This document shows positions 23,601 to 35,381 of a stretch of 64,000 bases of DNA, piece by piece. The notes beneath the pieces were generated by a model. That model saw only the letters and a program-made list of their open reading frames with translations. It did not search any database and was not told the origin of the DNA. Each line of letters begins with the position of its first letter. Positions within the stretch are counted from its first letter, which is position 1. The DNA comes from Tieghemiomyces parasiticus. Taxonomy: Eukaryota; Kickxellomycota; Dimargaritomycetes; Dimargaritales; Dimargaritaceae. A program made the translations under genes and the position numbers. The stretch lies in the NCBI GenBank assembly GCA_027575765.1, contig JANBPT010000066.1, positions 22,195-86,194 of the forward strand. The letters run 5' to 3'.

Positions 23601-24104
23601 CTTGTTCCTGACCAGCGCGTATATATTATTCTGAACCACCGGTCACTCCTTGCCTGTCAACCCCACCGACCCACATCGCCCGCCCGTGCTCTGAACCCAA
23701 CGCCATAACTTGTGGCCTACACCAACTCCTCCCACATCCTCTTAGGTGATTTCCTGCTTCTTGATTCCGACCTGTTTACCCCCCCCCCCCTGCTTCACAT
23801 CCCCCTCTCCTACTTATATCTGAGTGCCACGTCGACGGTACGCTTCGTACTAACCCCCTTCGAACTATCCGTATATATAACCCTTCACCAATTACCCCAC
23901 CAAACAACATATCCATTCCACACATTCCTTCTTCAACACCTGCCCACACCCCAGCAAGTCATAGCTTTGGCTTGCCAACTCTATACTTTACTTCTAGTTT
24001 ATAGCCGTTGCGTTTCTGTATCGTACATAGTTGTGTTGTCTTTGATTTTCATTTAACGCCATTTTACACCCAACCAACCTTAACATAATATCATCCCAGC
24101 CACC
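20695..24104. other. Gene-poor spacer and long leader of the CCR4-like gene
   Basis: About 3.4 kb without a recognisable gene. A GAA-rich simple repeat lies at about 21130-21165. TATA-like elements occur near 23620 (GTATATATTATT) and 23873 (GTATATATAACC). The final 450 bases are very pyrimidine-rich and contain no ATG before 24105, which fits a long scanning-friendly 5' leader. Confidence 0.45.
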
Positions 24105-26441
24105 ATGGCCGCCCAGCAGTCCACCGCTTCATTTATGTCGACCCCCGGTGCCTCCCCTGACGCCTTCGCCTCCTGCCACGCCCAGATCCGCCACCGGGCC
24201 CTCAGTGTGCGCAAACCTGCGGCCCAGGCCGCCGATAGTACAACTTCGTCGACCTTGTCGCCCGATCTCTCCGACGCAGAGACCACCTCTGATAACCAAC
24301 GACCGTCCGCCAAGCACCTTTTCCCACCCGGTCTTCCGAAGCCCGTGATGATGAATCGCCGCCCCTCCGGAGGCCAGGACGGGCAGCTTAAGGATCACGC
24401 CTTCCAATTCCGTTCGACCCGCTCGTCGGTCGAAAGTCTCCCAGCCGCAATCTGGGACCCATCCACCCTCTATCTGGACGAAACGCAGCCAGGGAATTCC
24501 AATATGGGCCGTGGGCCGTCGCCTCCCGCAGGCCAACTTCGCAAGTCTCAGGCTTCTCCGGGCCTCCCACTCGAATCATCCATGTGGGCTCCGGGTCCGG
24601 AGCCCAACGTCGCCCGGCGCGGGGTTCCCGCGATGCGCAGCCTGCGCCGCGAGCCGAGCCCTCACCACGAGGCTCGAACGGTGACCAGTTTTAATCCCAC
24701 ATCCTTATTCCGTGCCCACACCCAGCCGGCTGGCTTCCAAGCCGACCACGCTGTGCACGGCACCGTATTCCGCCCGCGCTTCATTGAGCGCAGCGTGAGC
24801 CATTCGGTACTGGATGATTACACGTCAATTCCCAGCTATTCACTTGATCCGTACGATTCCGCGGTCGATGACCTCTTGGCGCCTTTTCAGCTGAACTGTC
24901 AGATGGCCGAGTCCGCCACGCAGTCGTCGGCTAGTTCCTTGGCCTTGCGCCTAGGCCGTAAGGCCTCCACTGGCCAACTACCCCAACTCGCCGGATTCAC
25001 AGTGACAAACGCGATGACCCCTCAATACAACAACGCCCAGGGGACCTATGAGTACGGCAATGTCATGGCCGCTAAGCCCCCCATTCCCCACCACCTAGGT
25101 GAGACCCAGCGCTGCTGCGCCGCTAGTCATCATAGTTGCCATTCCCAGGAGTCCCACTACGGTTACGGTCCCCGCCACTCCGGATCGCGCCCCCACCGAC
25201 AGCCCGATCTCCCACTCCATCCGACCATTCAGAATCGGAACCAGGCACTTGTTTCAAAGCAGATGCAGAGACGCTCTTCTGGACCGCTCACCAATACTCA
25301 GCCCATCCAGCAATCTCAATACCCTACCAACCTGATTGAGGAACTTGGGCTCACCCGTCGGATGGTCATCCGGGACGCCGAACTACATAACACATTGCAG
25401 GACCTCTACGTGAGCCAGAACGTAGCCCCGGGCTACAGCGCTTTCAATCCGCGCACCTTTTCCACACTTTCCTGGAATCTGGGTCTGGGGGGCGCTCGTT
25501 CTACCGGTCGATCCCCAGTCGACTTCCCGGCCCTCCGCGAGGTCATTTTCGATCAGCTCAGCCAAATTGACGCCGATTTCTTGAGCCTTCAGGAACTCAC
25601 CCTCGAGGATTTTACCGCGCACTTTGAACCCCGTCTAGCCCAGCGCGGATTCGCTGGTGTGTTCCAACACCCTGTAGCTGGCCAGCCCGGTTGCGCCGTA
25701 TTTTTCCGCACCGCTCGTTTCGACCTGGCAGAATCCTATGCAATTCGCTTTAACGATGCCCGCGTTAATTCTCGTCGTCCTGCCCCGGGCCACCCCCATC
25801 TCGCAGGACCCCCATCCAATGCCCCGTCCGCCGATGTGATTCACCGGTTCGCACCCTTCGCTAATATCGCCATCATTGCGGTTTTCTCCAACCGCCAGAC
25901 TGGCGCACGTCTTCGCATTGTCAATACCCAACTCGCTGACGGTGAACTGTATCCGGACGTAAGGCTCCTCCAGAGCGCTGTGCTGGTCGACCACCTCACC
26001 ACCCGCCACGAGGCCAAACTATCTACTGTTTTTGCCGGTGATCTTCGCGCTCCGCCCAAGAGCGACGTCGTCCGCTATCTCCTCGCCGGCCGTGTCAGCC
26101 GCCACGTTTTCCGTGGGTTTGACTACGGTCGCTACAGTGCCTACCCACTCAAGCATCCCCTGCGCCTTCGTAACGCATACCATCAGGCCGCTATGCCCGC
26201 CACCTGTATCCAAACTTACCCTCGCGGATCGACCATCAATGGCGGCGCCCACAGCCCTGTCTTTCAGGCCACCACCAGTGACTACCTACTCTATACCACA
26301 CCAACCCTCCGCATGCTCGCTTTTTACGATGCTTTTCAGTCTTTTGCCGCCTCGGCCCACCCCGGCACCGCTGCCCGTCCGCTTCACCTGCCCCTAATGG
26401 CCCTCTTCGAGGAGAAGCCCAATGTCTCCCCTATCCTTTAG
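24105..26441 (+). CDS. CCR4-like EEP-fold protein with substituted active-site residues, 778 residues
   Basis: The C-terminal 330 residues resemble the CCR4/nocturnin deadenylase branch of the endonuclease-exonuclease-phosphatase fold. Matches are FSTLSWNLG at about 452, ADFLSLQELTLEDF (catalytic Glu near 497), the LAQRGFAGVFQ region, GCAVFFRTARFDL, VNTQL near 607, FAGDLRAPP near 645, a SDYLLYT segment and a final PLHLPLMALFEE. Active CCR4 enzymes have NTH, GDFN and SDH at the last motifs. Here NTH has become NTQ, GDFN has become GDLR, and SDH has become PLH, while Glu, the GD Asp, the DY Asp and the final His remain. The first 440 residues are low-complexity, Ser/Pro/His/Gln-rich and lack the leucine-rich repeats of true Ccr4. 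The start has a strong context (CACCATGG). It may be an RNA-binding pseudoenzyme or have altered chemistry. Confidence 0.7.
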   Translation: MAAQQSTASFMSTPGASPDAFASCHAQIRHRALSVRKPAAQAADSTTSSTLSPDLSDAETTSDNQRPSAKHLFPPGLPKPVMMNRRPSGGQDGQLKDHAFQFRSTRSSVESLPAAIWDPSTLYLDETQPGNSNMGRGPSPPAGQLRKSQASPGLPLESSMWAPGPEPNVARRGVPAMRSLRREPSPHHEARTVTSFNPTSLFRAHTQPAGFQADHAVHGTVFRPRFIERSVSHSVLDDYTSIPSYSLDPYDSAVDDLLAPFQLNCQMAESATQSSASSLALRLGRKASTGQLPQLAGFTVTNAMTPQYNNAQGTYEYGNVMAAKPPIPHHLGETQRCCAASHHSCHSQESHYGYGPRHSGSRPHRQPDLPLHPTIQNRNQALVSKQMQRRSSGPLTNTQPIQQSQYPTNLIEELGLTRRMVIRDAELHNTLQDLYVSQNVAPGYSAFNPRTFSTLSWNLGLGGARSTGRSPVDFPALREVIFDQLSQIDADFLSLQELTLEDFTAHFEPRLAQRGFAGVFQHPVAGQPGCAVFFRTARFDLAESYAIRFNDARVNSRRPAPGHPHLAGPPSNAPSADVIHRFAPFANIAIIAVFSNRQTGARLRIVNTQLADGELYPDVRLLQSAVLVDHLTTRHEAKLSTVFAGDLRAPPKSDVVRYLLAGRVSRHVFRGFDYGRYSAYPLKHPLRLRNAYHQAAMPATCIQTYPRGSTINGGAHSPVFQATTSDYLLYTTPTLRMLAFYDAFQSFAASAHPGTAARPLHLPLMALFEEKPNVSPIL

Positions 26442-26522
26442 TTCCCACTCTTGGAGTGATAGTCATGTTAGCCATTCCCATCTCGTATCTAATATCGTAC
26501 AGTGTATCGCCAGCCCAGTATC

Positions 26523-26528
26523 AATAAA
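26523..26528 (+). terminator. Polyadenylation signal AATAAA of the CCR4-like gene
   Basis: AATAAA lies 82 bases after the stop codon, in an AT-rich context. Confidence 0.45.
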
Positions 26529-26755
26529 ACCAATTTAATAGGTATGGCGCGCGGGAGGTTAGCAAAGAATAGATGGCATGATAAAGTACTGGTACATCGC
26601 AAGCTGCGCCTACTGGCGGCACTTTCAAGGACTTATAGGGAGGGGTGGTACATGCCCATTGCGTTGGACGGTTGGCATCGATGCTAGATCATGGGTTAAA
26701 ACTTGTAAAGAGCAGTAAGTAACCGATAGACATAATCACGGAACACTGTCTACCG

Positions 26756-28473
26756 CTAGTTTGCTTGCACCCCAAAAGGGCCCACGGGGCAGGGTAACGG
26801 GAAAGTGTCTTCAAGTGACTCTAAGAGGACAGAGTGCGGGTAGGGCGGCCGGGCCGGCCTGGGATATTCACAATCTCTCAGTTGGGCGTGTGGGAATGCC
26901 TCCCGACAGTACAGGGGTGGCGGCTCTGCCATTTCTGCGGGTCGACCGGGTAGAAGCCGTAAGGAAAAGCTGAGGGCGACGTGGCCCTCGATGTTGAGCT
27001 TATTGCGAATTTGGAAAACCATCCGGATGCGGTGACGGATCCGGATATTTTCTGTGTCCACGTCGTAGTGGGCATCACGCTCTGGGACCGAGAATACGTA
27101 CTGACGACGAATGGTACGGGTCACCGGGTCGATCTCGGGGAACTTAGAGTCGACCACCTCCTTGATGTGCTTGACGCTCACGATTGTAGGTCCCCGCGTG
27201 GCCGGTGTTGGGAAAACCGTTCGTGTCGAATGGCAACCGGTACCAGAAGCCGAGTCCGATGCGGAGGAGGCGGCGCTGGTGGCTGCCGCGGAGGACATAA
27301 CAGCGGTATTTATTCCGGGCGCAGGTTCATTTATCACCGCCGAGCGAGTTGGGGTTGGAAGCAGGTCTGCGAATGGCGGTGGGTGGTAAGGGGCGCTGGC
27401 GTGGTTGAGCATGAAGAACCCGTTGGTCTCCGGAAGTGATGAGAACTTGCTATCAACCACCGTGACCTGTTCCGTAAGAACCATCCAGACTTTGGAGATG
27501 TAGGAGTGACTTGTACAGTGCAGATGCATATCTAAGGCGACTTGATCGCCCAAGGCCACGCGTCGCTCGTTTACCCGGAGCTGGTAGTCAATTGCATTAC
27601 CGAGTTTGCCCTGGTTGATCAGGGCCTCAGGTTCCAGGGTTTGGTCAGTTATGGCATACCGTTGAAGGAGTACGGGTCGTTCTACCACCAGGTCCTTTCG
27701 GAAGGCAGGCCGGATGGCCATAGCCGTCAAACGGTACTCCACCCGCGCGCCCGCTGTCTGTACTGTCTCGGGCAGGTTGCCTGGTAAGGCCACTTCGAAG
27801 TAGTGGCTATGGTGCCCGGCGGTTACCGTGTGGTTCTCGGTACGGAGCGGAAGGAACTGCCAGGTATGACTGAAGACGGTCCGTTGAGTGACAATGGAGG
27901 TATCTATTGTTGGTGTTGTGACGACGGTCGTAAGCAAATTAAAGATGTGGGATTAACGAGTGGAATAGTGACACAAGACCCCCCAAAAAAGATCATGTGT
28001 GGCGGAGTGATGAATTGTTGGACAGGGGATACAAGCAAAGTTCCGGGGACGGAGTTACCACAGGGGGTCTGGAGACCAGTTAAAGGCCAAGTTCCACCTT
28101 GAGTAGCCCCCCCCCAACGAAACACCGTGACGATGCCCCCCCCCTTAAATTAGGGCTAGTAGAAATCCAGCGAAAAATAATAGGACACTGCCATTCGAAG
28201 TGACCTACCTTGAGACGAACTGTTGATGCTCTCGACTCCCTTGAAGTTAAGGATGAGGGCACGCAGCTTAGCACCCTCCTCTGTGGCGAAACTCAAGTAG
28301 CCGTTAAGGACGGTACCTCGACAGGTTCTGGCGGGCCCGCGTAGAATTACCGAATTCTGGAGCAGGTCGATGGTCAGACTGGTATGGGAAATGTCGAACG
28401 CGATGTTGGTTGGTAGTATCTTCATAGTAGTATTAGCGGCTGGTTGAGGAGTTGCCGGACGTAGCGCTTCCAC
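26756..28473 (-). CDS. Alpha-arrestin (ART/ARRDC-like) with a PPxY motif
   Basis: Model on the minus strand: exons 28473-28209 and 27903-26756, 470 residues. The 305-bp intron begins GTAGGT, ends ATAG and keeps phase. Alpha-arrestins tie the HECT ubiquitin ligase Rsp5/NEDD4 to plasma-membrane transporters for endocytosis. Exon 1 gives the arrestin N-domain start (MKILPTNIAFDI, NSVILRGPARTCRGTVLNGY). Exon 2 continues with HTWQFLPL, TAGHHSHYFEVALPGNLPET, VEYRLTAMAIRP and then the C-domain (GNAIDYQLRVNERRVALGDQV to FSLRLLPG). A Ser/Ala/Thr-rich insertion splits the C-domain. A PPLY ligase-binding motif lies at about 417-420, near the C-terminus, and a looser Pro-Tyr cluster follows it. Arrestin membership is firm; which subfamily is not. 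An ATG 16 codons downstream (MKILP) is an alternative start. Confidence 0.85.
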
Positions 28474-31400
28474 TTTTACGGTAAGAGTAAGGGTGAATCA
28501 AAAAGGCCACAATATATATGTAGGATAGGAATTGAAATAGGAGGAGAGTACTGTAAAAAGTTCAGAAGATAATGGTATATACCAGTTCCTAATGCCGGTT
28601 ATTCCGATATTAGAAAAACTGCAATGATAAGGATGAGAAGTATGCCCTGACGATGTTGATAAAAATAGAGAAAGCGTGTCCAGCATGATATAGATGGCCA
28701 AGGCAGAGGAAGAGTGGCGGATCATGCAGGAAGGCACTGGCTTGTCAGAAGCCGTAGAATGAGGTTGTAGAGAATAGGACTAATCACAGCTTGTAGGTAC
28801 CGGGCTGATGGATGCTGGTCGACTTTATTTTTTAAAAAAAGAATCCAAACAACGAGCGGAGCATAAAGGGACTTTTATAGGCAAACTCTTCAGGATTTAA
28901 AAGACAAGAACTAACTTTCTAAGCAGCACCGAAGAGAGTAGGGAGGGGAAAGCATTACAGTGACTTCTCTGCCCAGGTTCATTCCCCTTTAGGCGCGGAT
29001 ATAGCAGGTTACTCTATCTCTCCGCCTCACACTGTATGTCCACAGGGTGGCCATAGCTGTTTTCGTGCTGATGGCTGTCAGCCCCGCAGTATGAAGAGGA
29101 AGAATGACGGCCGAACCCGCCGTCTGCCTGTCAAGGTCCGAAAGGAGGGCGCCACCTCTGATTTCTACAGAAGTTTGTTTACAATGAAGGTCCGCGCCTG
29201 CAGAGCTGTGGCACATGATATCGCCGAAACATCGATTTGGTAAAATTAGGGCCCGGATGAACGAGACTAGAGGCGTAAAAGTCTACCGAACGTAGGCAGG
29301 AAGGAGATTCCATACCTAAAGGGGTTGGGAGTGGTGAGAGCCTGTGCGACCAAAGTCCGAACTAAGTGCTCAGCAGTGCGAGCGCCCGTTAATAGAAGGC
29401 AAGGTATTGGGTGAAGGTTTAGACGGAGGTCTACCGTATAAAAAAAGGGCAGGGCCAACGGAAGTCATCTGTGTTACACCAGCGGGAAACCGGCCAAGTT
29501 ATTTGATGCAGATTGGTTATAGCCTCTAAAGCGAGTGGCTGGGTGTAATCGGAGGTTTTCATTCTGGTAGAATAAGGCAGTGGGTATAGTGGTGATCACG
29601 GCGACTCGATAGGAATGTGATATAGGTATTGAAAAATCATAACGGTTCGCAACGTCCTCTGTCGACTTGCCTCCGCCCGTCTACTCATGGTCTGTCACGG
29701 CTGCCGTGGCCACTCCGTGGTGGACCGACTTGGCTGCTCTTTTTTTAGACCGCTTGTTTATTAGGGAAGCCGCCGGTGCGGAAGAATGATCATTTTCAAC
29801 GGTCACACCTGGTGCCTTAGTCGACAGCCACCTCTGAATTGGGATAATTAGTGCGGGCGTACATATCGGGTACATAGGGGCCGTGATATAACAGCCATCC
29901 CTATGTGTACCTACTCCGTAGACCATGTCTGTATCCCGAACTACCGTTGACTGTCGAGTCTAATGACGCAAGTAGCACGGCCTACGTGGCTTGTACTAAA
30001 CGAAGGGTTCTCGCCCTACGGTATATTTTTACCCTATCATTTAGTGACTGCCGTGACGAGGAGGGCAGCAAGAAGTAACGAGAACGATTCGCGAACAGAA
30101 GGACCCTCGATAACATTAATCAGAACCTCGATATCGGCTGAAGGGGTTCTAATTCCGTAGAATCAATGGAGGCAAAACACAGAAACGACTGCGCCCTCCC
30201 CCCTGTCCCCCATGCTGCTTGGCTACATGCCACGATACCATTAAGCGTATCTCTGGTAGACTTGGTATAGACATTATTTTTAAAGAACTAAGGCGATACC
30301 ACTTCGCTCCAAGTGGCTGAGACTTTGGTAACCGAGCATATGTTTGCCTGACAGTGACCTGCCGATTCGCCGCCGGTGGTGCGACTGCGGTACGGGGGAG
30401 TAGCAGTCGGCGCCGGAGGTCGGTCCGGTTGGGGTTATATGTTTCGATTTGGCAATTTGTGGCTCGTTATGTCCGGCATTTCATTTTAGGAGGTCGCCAA
30501 TGGTTACCAGTAGGGCACGCGCAGCAAGCGGCTCGTGCCATTAGACTTATCTACAAAACAGTCCACCACTTTAGTCTTTGCAGCCGCCTCTAGACAACGC
30601 CTGTACGTTAAACGCTACTGGCACTAATTTAATATATACTCCTCCGGGTATTTCTAATACGGGAAGAGGGTGAGCACATGCCCCCCTCATCACGTCGGCG
30701 GACCAAACACCCCATCAAACAGGCAAAGTTATAGAGTGAGTGACTAGTGGTGGCTGACCGGCGTGCAACGCCGGAGGCATCCAGTCCGAGAAATCGCGCC
30801 GGCGGGCTTAAATCTTGAGCGGTGTTGCATCAATGATACCAAACACACGGTGGGAATACGACCGGTTCGAAAAGCTCTGGTCCGTGAGCATTTCGACGAA
30901 TCATGTGGACGAAATACCCGGTTAAATGTCACCCGAGTTTAGCAGGCCATATCGGGGCGGTACGGGTCCCGGGCCGTCTCGCAGGGTGTCTAATAGGATC
31001 GCGTAGAGACTATGACATGTACAAATATATTGTGAGCACCCCAAGCCGTTGAATTTCATACTAATACGGGATCCTGTCAGCCGCCAGACCAAGGTTGACT
31101 TTGGCAGTCCGATGTCCACTTATAGGGTGCATTGGGTGGTCCCTTCCCTATGCTCCATTTGGTTGGACGCAGCTTTGCGCTACGAGCCAGAGGGGAGAGA
31201 AGCCAGAGTTATCGACCCCAAAGCGTATTGCAGTAGTCCGGCGGTGGTCCGCTCGTCGGGTGAAACAGTAGTGTGATCACCGGTTTCCTTTTATAGCACC
31301 CCTTCATCGTCACATGCCACCCGGCTACGGTGACGACGTGATCTAAACAACTGATGTTACCGGCTGGGACTGCCACTCCTGCTGAGCGTTCTTGTTCGCA

Positions 31401-31951
31401 ATAGAATATGGTGGTGATGAGAGAGGCCGCCAGCTACCCTAAAACAATCGCCTAGAGGATGGTGTCCGAAGTTGTGGGAAGTCACAAGCTAGCTAGACCG
31501 GGCGCGGCGAAGGATTGGTACCGAGTAAAAGGGCGTGGGACATTCTATTCATCACCCATCCCCGGGACCACACAGTGCTGCAGGTGAGGTAGGAACAGGG
31601 GCGTGTGGGTAGGAGAAGGAGGGTGAGTAGAGCTGGGCCCCATGCTATAAACCGGGGTGGCCAAGGTTCCGTCTGGTGCGCGATACTGGAGGCAGGCTGC
31701 AGGGTCCTGAATCCTCGCCCGGGCCACTCAGTCCCCCCCCAGCTGGGCCCCAGACCCCCTTTTTCACTTGGCACATTTGCCTCATGGACGCTTCTCTCCA
31801 TTGGATTCTACCACTTCCGTCTCATTTGTGTAGGTATATGAACAAGTCGCTACTTTGCCCGCCGCCGTGACTGCCCTCCCCCGCCCTTCCCATTCTTTGT
31901 AATCTCGCTCCGCTACCGTCATCTGTAACTCAGCTTCCGCCCGCCCCAGGA
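28474..31951. other. Gene-poor spacer between the arrestin and carrier genes
   Basis: About 3.5 kb. All frames are short and unconserved. There is no tRNA, repeat copy or splice-supported exon that I can recognise. Bases upstream of 31952 are C-rich and look like the leader of the carrier gene. Confidence 0.45.
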
Positions 31952-33332
31952 ATGGCAGGTGGTTCACAGCGACGGCCTGGTCGCCAGGATCGCGATTTAA
32001 CCTACGTGGCGAAGACCCTGTTTGCCGGAGGAATAGCCGGATGTGCCGGTAAGTCGGAGAGTGCAACATGGTCCTACATGGGTGTAGGAAAACGATGCCC
32101 AAAAGCGAATGCTAGACTGACTTCTGGACAGCAAACCATTGCGTAGAGATCCAATGCGGACTCCTACGTCGACGACGGCCGAGTGCTTCACCTTAGACTG
32201 CATTGTCCCCGGGTTTTATCCCTCTAACTAACCCTATGCTTGCACGCTCCTTACAACCCTGTCTTTTATCCACCACCTGATCAGCCAAAACTGTGGTCGC
32301 ACCACTCGACCGCGTCAAGATCTTATTCCAGGCAAACCAACCGCAGTTTAGGAGGTACTCGGGGTCACTACTCGGAGTGGCCCGCGCCGGCCGGGCCATC
32401 GTAGCCCAACAGGGCTTTACGGGCCTCTTCCAGGGCCACTCCATGTCTCTGCTGCGAATCTTCCCCTACGCCTCCATCAAGTTTATGGCCTACGAGCAAT
32501 TTCGCATCGTAAGTCCCCACCCGACCTTCTTCAACAAGCAGTGCTCACCCGCCCGGTGCTATGTAAAATGTGACAACTTTTTAACCAACCTGGTCATCAA
32601 CTTTCGCCGCATCCCACATCCCCCGTTGGCATTATGGAACAGCTTCTAATGCCCACGCACGACCAGGAGACCGACCTCCGACACTTTGTAGCAGGTTCCC
32701 TGGCAGGTACCTCGTCTGTTCTGGTCACGTACCCGCTAGATTTGATAAGGGTACGGATGGCCTATGAGACTGGCACTGATAAGAGTCACAAGACCCGGCG
32801 GGCCGTCCAGCGGATCTGGGGCGAGTCCACCTACCGCACCAAGTGGCTCCGGCTGCCCATCACCAACTTTTACACGGGGTTTGGCATGAGCGTGCTGGGC
32901 ATGATTCCCTACGCAGGGGCCTCCTTCTACGTTCATGCCGCCTTGGAACGGCTCTGCCGCGAACGACTTCCGGCTTACACCACCATTCCTTCGACTCCCG
33001 CCGCTGCGGATGCCGTTGGTACCGCCCCGACTCCCGTGCGGCGAGCGCAGCTCAATTTTTGGGCCCAACTCCTCTCCGGCGGCCTCGCCGGCATCGTCGC
33101 CCAGACCGTATCCTACCCGATTGAGATTGTGCGGCGGCGGATGCAGGTAGCCGGTGCCCTCGATGCCGTTGCCAAAATCCAGGTGCACACCGTGGCCCGC
33201 GAAATCTACGCGGCCGGTGGCCTACGCGGATTCTACGTGGGACTCAGCATTGGATACTTGAAAGTGGCGCCCATGTTCGCCGTATCCTTCTATGTATACG
33301 AGAAGGTCAAGTATCTTCTGAACATTGAGTAG
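31952..33332 (+). CDS. LEU5: Mitochondrial carrier of the Leu5/SLC25A16/SLC25A42 group (CoA transport)
   Basis: Model: exons 31952-32048, 32285-32508 and 32643-33332, 336 residues. Introns are 236 and 134 bp, both start GTAAGT and end CAG, and all phases agree. Mitochondrial carriers have three repeats of two helices, each with Px[DE]xx[KR] at the first helix end. All three are present: PLDRVK (exon 2), PLDLIR and PIEIVR (exon 3). Each is preceded or followed by the small-residue stretches typical of the family (LFAGGIAGCA, FVAGSLAGTSSV, LLSGGLAGIVAQT). The KTVVAPLDRVKILFQ and YASIKFMAYEQFR segments fit the CoA/Graves-type carriers, which bring coenzyme A or a precursor into the matrix. The substrate call is by resemblance only; the carrier family is certain. 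A decayed partial copy lies 1.3 kb downstream. Confidence 0.88.
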
Positions 33333-35381
33333 CGTTATCTGCACTTGATCATTTAGAGTATGGTGGTGAGAGGTTCAGGATGCCAGAACGGCCGTCATGC
33401 GCTCTAGACTCGTGTTGATCTCGAACAGATATTTCACTTGTAATCCGGCCATCCACTACACTAGAAAGGATTATTCATGTTCAGTAAATCCTGGTCCTTT
33501 ATATAATGTACTTTTTTCAGAGCCGTTTAGATGGCCGAGCGTCGGAAGTGACAGATATGGGTTATGCAGCGCGGTCCAGCTGGTCTACCATGTGGAGGAG
33601 TCTCAAACTACGCTGCGTCTATACATGCCCTCCCATACCAGCTTATATTCCACCTGCCACCGACCGGGCAACTGTATGATCACGGTGTCGCTTTGAAGTG
33701 CCCTTCCCGCGCAGTTCAGCGGTTGAACCCCCCTCCCTCCTACCCTCCCACCAAGTCATAAAAAACGTGGCTTGCCTACTGTTTCGACTTCCTTTACATC
33801 CCTCAGCAGGCCTGCTCGGCCTCACTGATCACCGTGAGTTCCCTTGCACGAAAGAACGCGCAGCCAAAGTTCCTAGCCTCATTCGGTATAACGAGCTCCT
33901 CATACCCGTCGCATGTCCGCCGGTAAGGCAAACTGGTCTACGCGATTTTATCGCTTCTCACCGGCAGAACGGTCATTAGTACCGGTAAGGTCGAGCATTT
34001 GAAGGGTCCAGGCTACGTGGTGGCCATACCGTCATTGGGCACTTTCCGCTTTCTCTCATTCACAATTCTAGGACATTATCAGGTGCTCCTTAACAGCAGA
34101 GTAATATATCGCCGATCCAATATCAATTAGCTTTGTAGAGTGGCCTAACCACCAACTCACTTTCTTACACAGTTGGCCTGTAACTTACGCATCATATCGA
34201 CTAACCATAGTTGCGGTGGCTTCTATCAAGTTGGTTAAATCCAAATCGTAAGGCACCCGTCCCAATTCTAGCGGTACGTGACATTTTGCGTCGGGTTATC
34301 CCGCTCCAGTCGGGCAGTCGCGGCCTAGTCCCACATGACCGGTCTCTGCCATGGCTGCACCGTAGCGTTTTAATGTGCGGTTACCTACACTGCTATCAAG
34401 CGTACGATCTACAAGGTGGCCCCCAATGGCAGATCCCTTGTATTTCTTGACCTAACCATCCTTCGACGACCACGTCAACCTCCCACAAGCCTACCATCAA
34501 TATTCTATACACTTCAAATATCTATTCGCACGTCGTTTTTACGCCATCTACTCTCCAGCTTACCATTTTACACCAATTCAGCGCTCCATGCCCACATCGG
34601 AGAACTGTATAAGGTTGCTCGGTAGGTTGACGGCGCCACGTCCATGTAGGGTGCCTGCCAGGTAGACCTGAGTAGGACGTATGTGGCCCATGCGGCTAGC
34701 CAGGATCCGCAGCATGTCCTCCTCTGTACCTCAAACGGGCCTAAGTACTTGCTCAAGTAGCCACACTTCGCCCACCACCAACAGCTACGCTCGCTTTGAT
34801 ATGAGCACCCCAGGCCAGATCTCTTGTACAGGTATCTCTTCCTACGCACACGCCACCCTGGAACTGTTCGGCTGGGAATAACTCCCCGCCTACATACTAG
34901 TTCCGCTGGCTACACCGATCACCGATCACCGATTAAGCTGGTCGGCCGGCTCGCTAGCCCCGGGCCATGCTCTGAGCGCCGTGTATCGGTGACACTCTGA
35001 CTGGGCTAGTGGCGCAAACGAATGGGCTGCCCGACTCACGCGACACGAGGACGCATGCAACTGGCATGTCAGCCCAGCCTGAACTTGATACTACGACCCC
35101 TAAAGATCCCTCCGTGAGATGTATGCCGTGGAGGACCTGCGCGACTTTTTTTGACGGAGAGTTTCTAGGTTTCTCTGGGGCCGTCCTTGTATTCATGGTA
35201 GTCTCTTAGGGACACACCAAGACCAGGTATATCTTAAGGTTTGATCAAGCCGAGATCACCCGCGGCCAATGCTACCAACGTCCAATGAGGATAAGCTTTA
35301 TGGGCCAGTCTTATGACAAAGTCGGCTGTGTATACGAAAATAAAAGGGTTAAAAAGGCTGGAACACATGAGCTGGGATTTT
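33333..35381. other. Spacer containing a decayed carrier fragment
   Basis: Apart from the pseudogene segment listed at 34615-34905, I see no gene here. A few blocks near 34340-34420 might be further carrier remnants (exon 2-like, around CTATCAAG), but the match is too weak to list. Confidence 0.4.
34615..34905 (+). pseudogene. Decayed partial copy of the neighbouring mitochondrial carrier gene (exon 3 region)
   Basis: Blocks here line up in order with exon 3 of the carrier at 32643-33332. CGCCCACCACCAACAGCTAC matches the CTGCCCATCACCAACTTTTAC stretch. GATATGAGC and the following bases match the GGCATGAGC start of the next helix. CCTACGCACACGCCACCCTG with GAACTG matches the region encoding YAGASF to HAALER. 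CTCCCCGCCTACATAC matches the LPAYT segment. In translation the remnant reads SSYAHATLELFGWE, stop, LPAY, against the intact MIPYAG..HAALERL..LPAY. Stops and deletions break the frame. The start boundary is approximate. Confidence 0.5.

Noticed and set aside
23712..24056. 114-codon hydrophobic frame before the CCR4-like gene
   Set aside because: Has no ATG start and lies in the pyrimidine-rich leader; its Leu/Ser/Thr/Pro make-up follows from base composition.
30780..30900. tRNA-like GGTTCGAAA segment
   Set aside because: No flanking acceptor or anticodon stem could be drawn around it; no tRNA gene is supported in the window.
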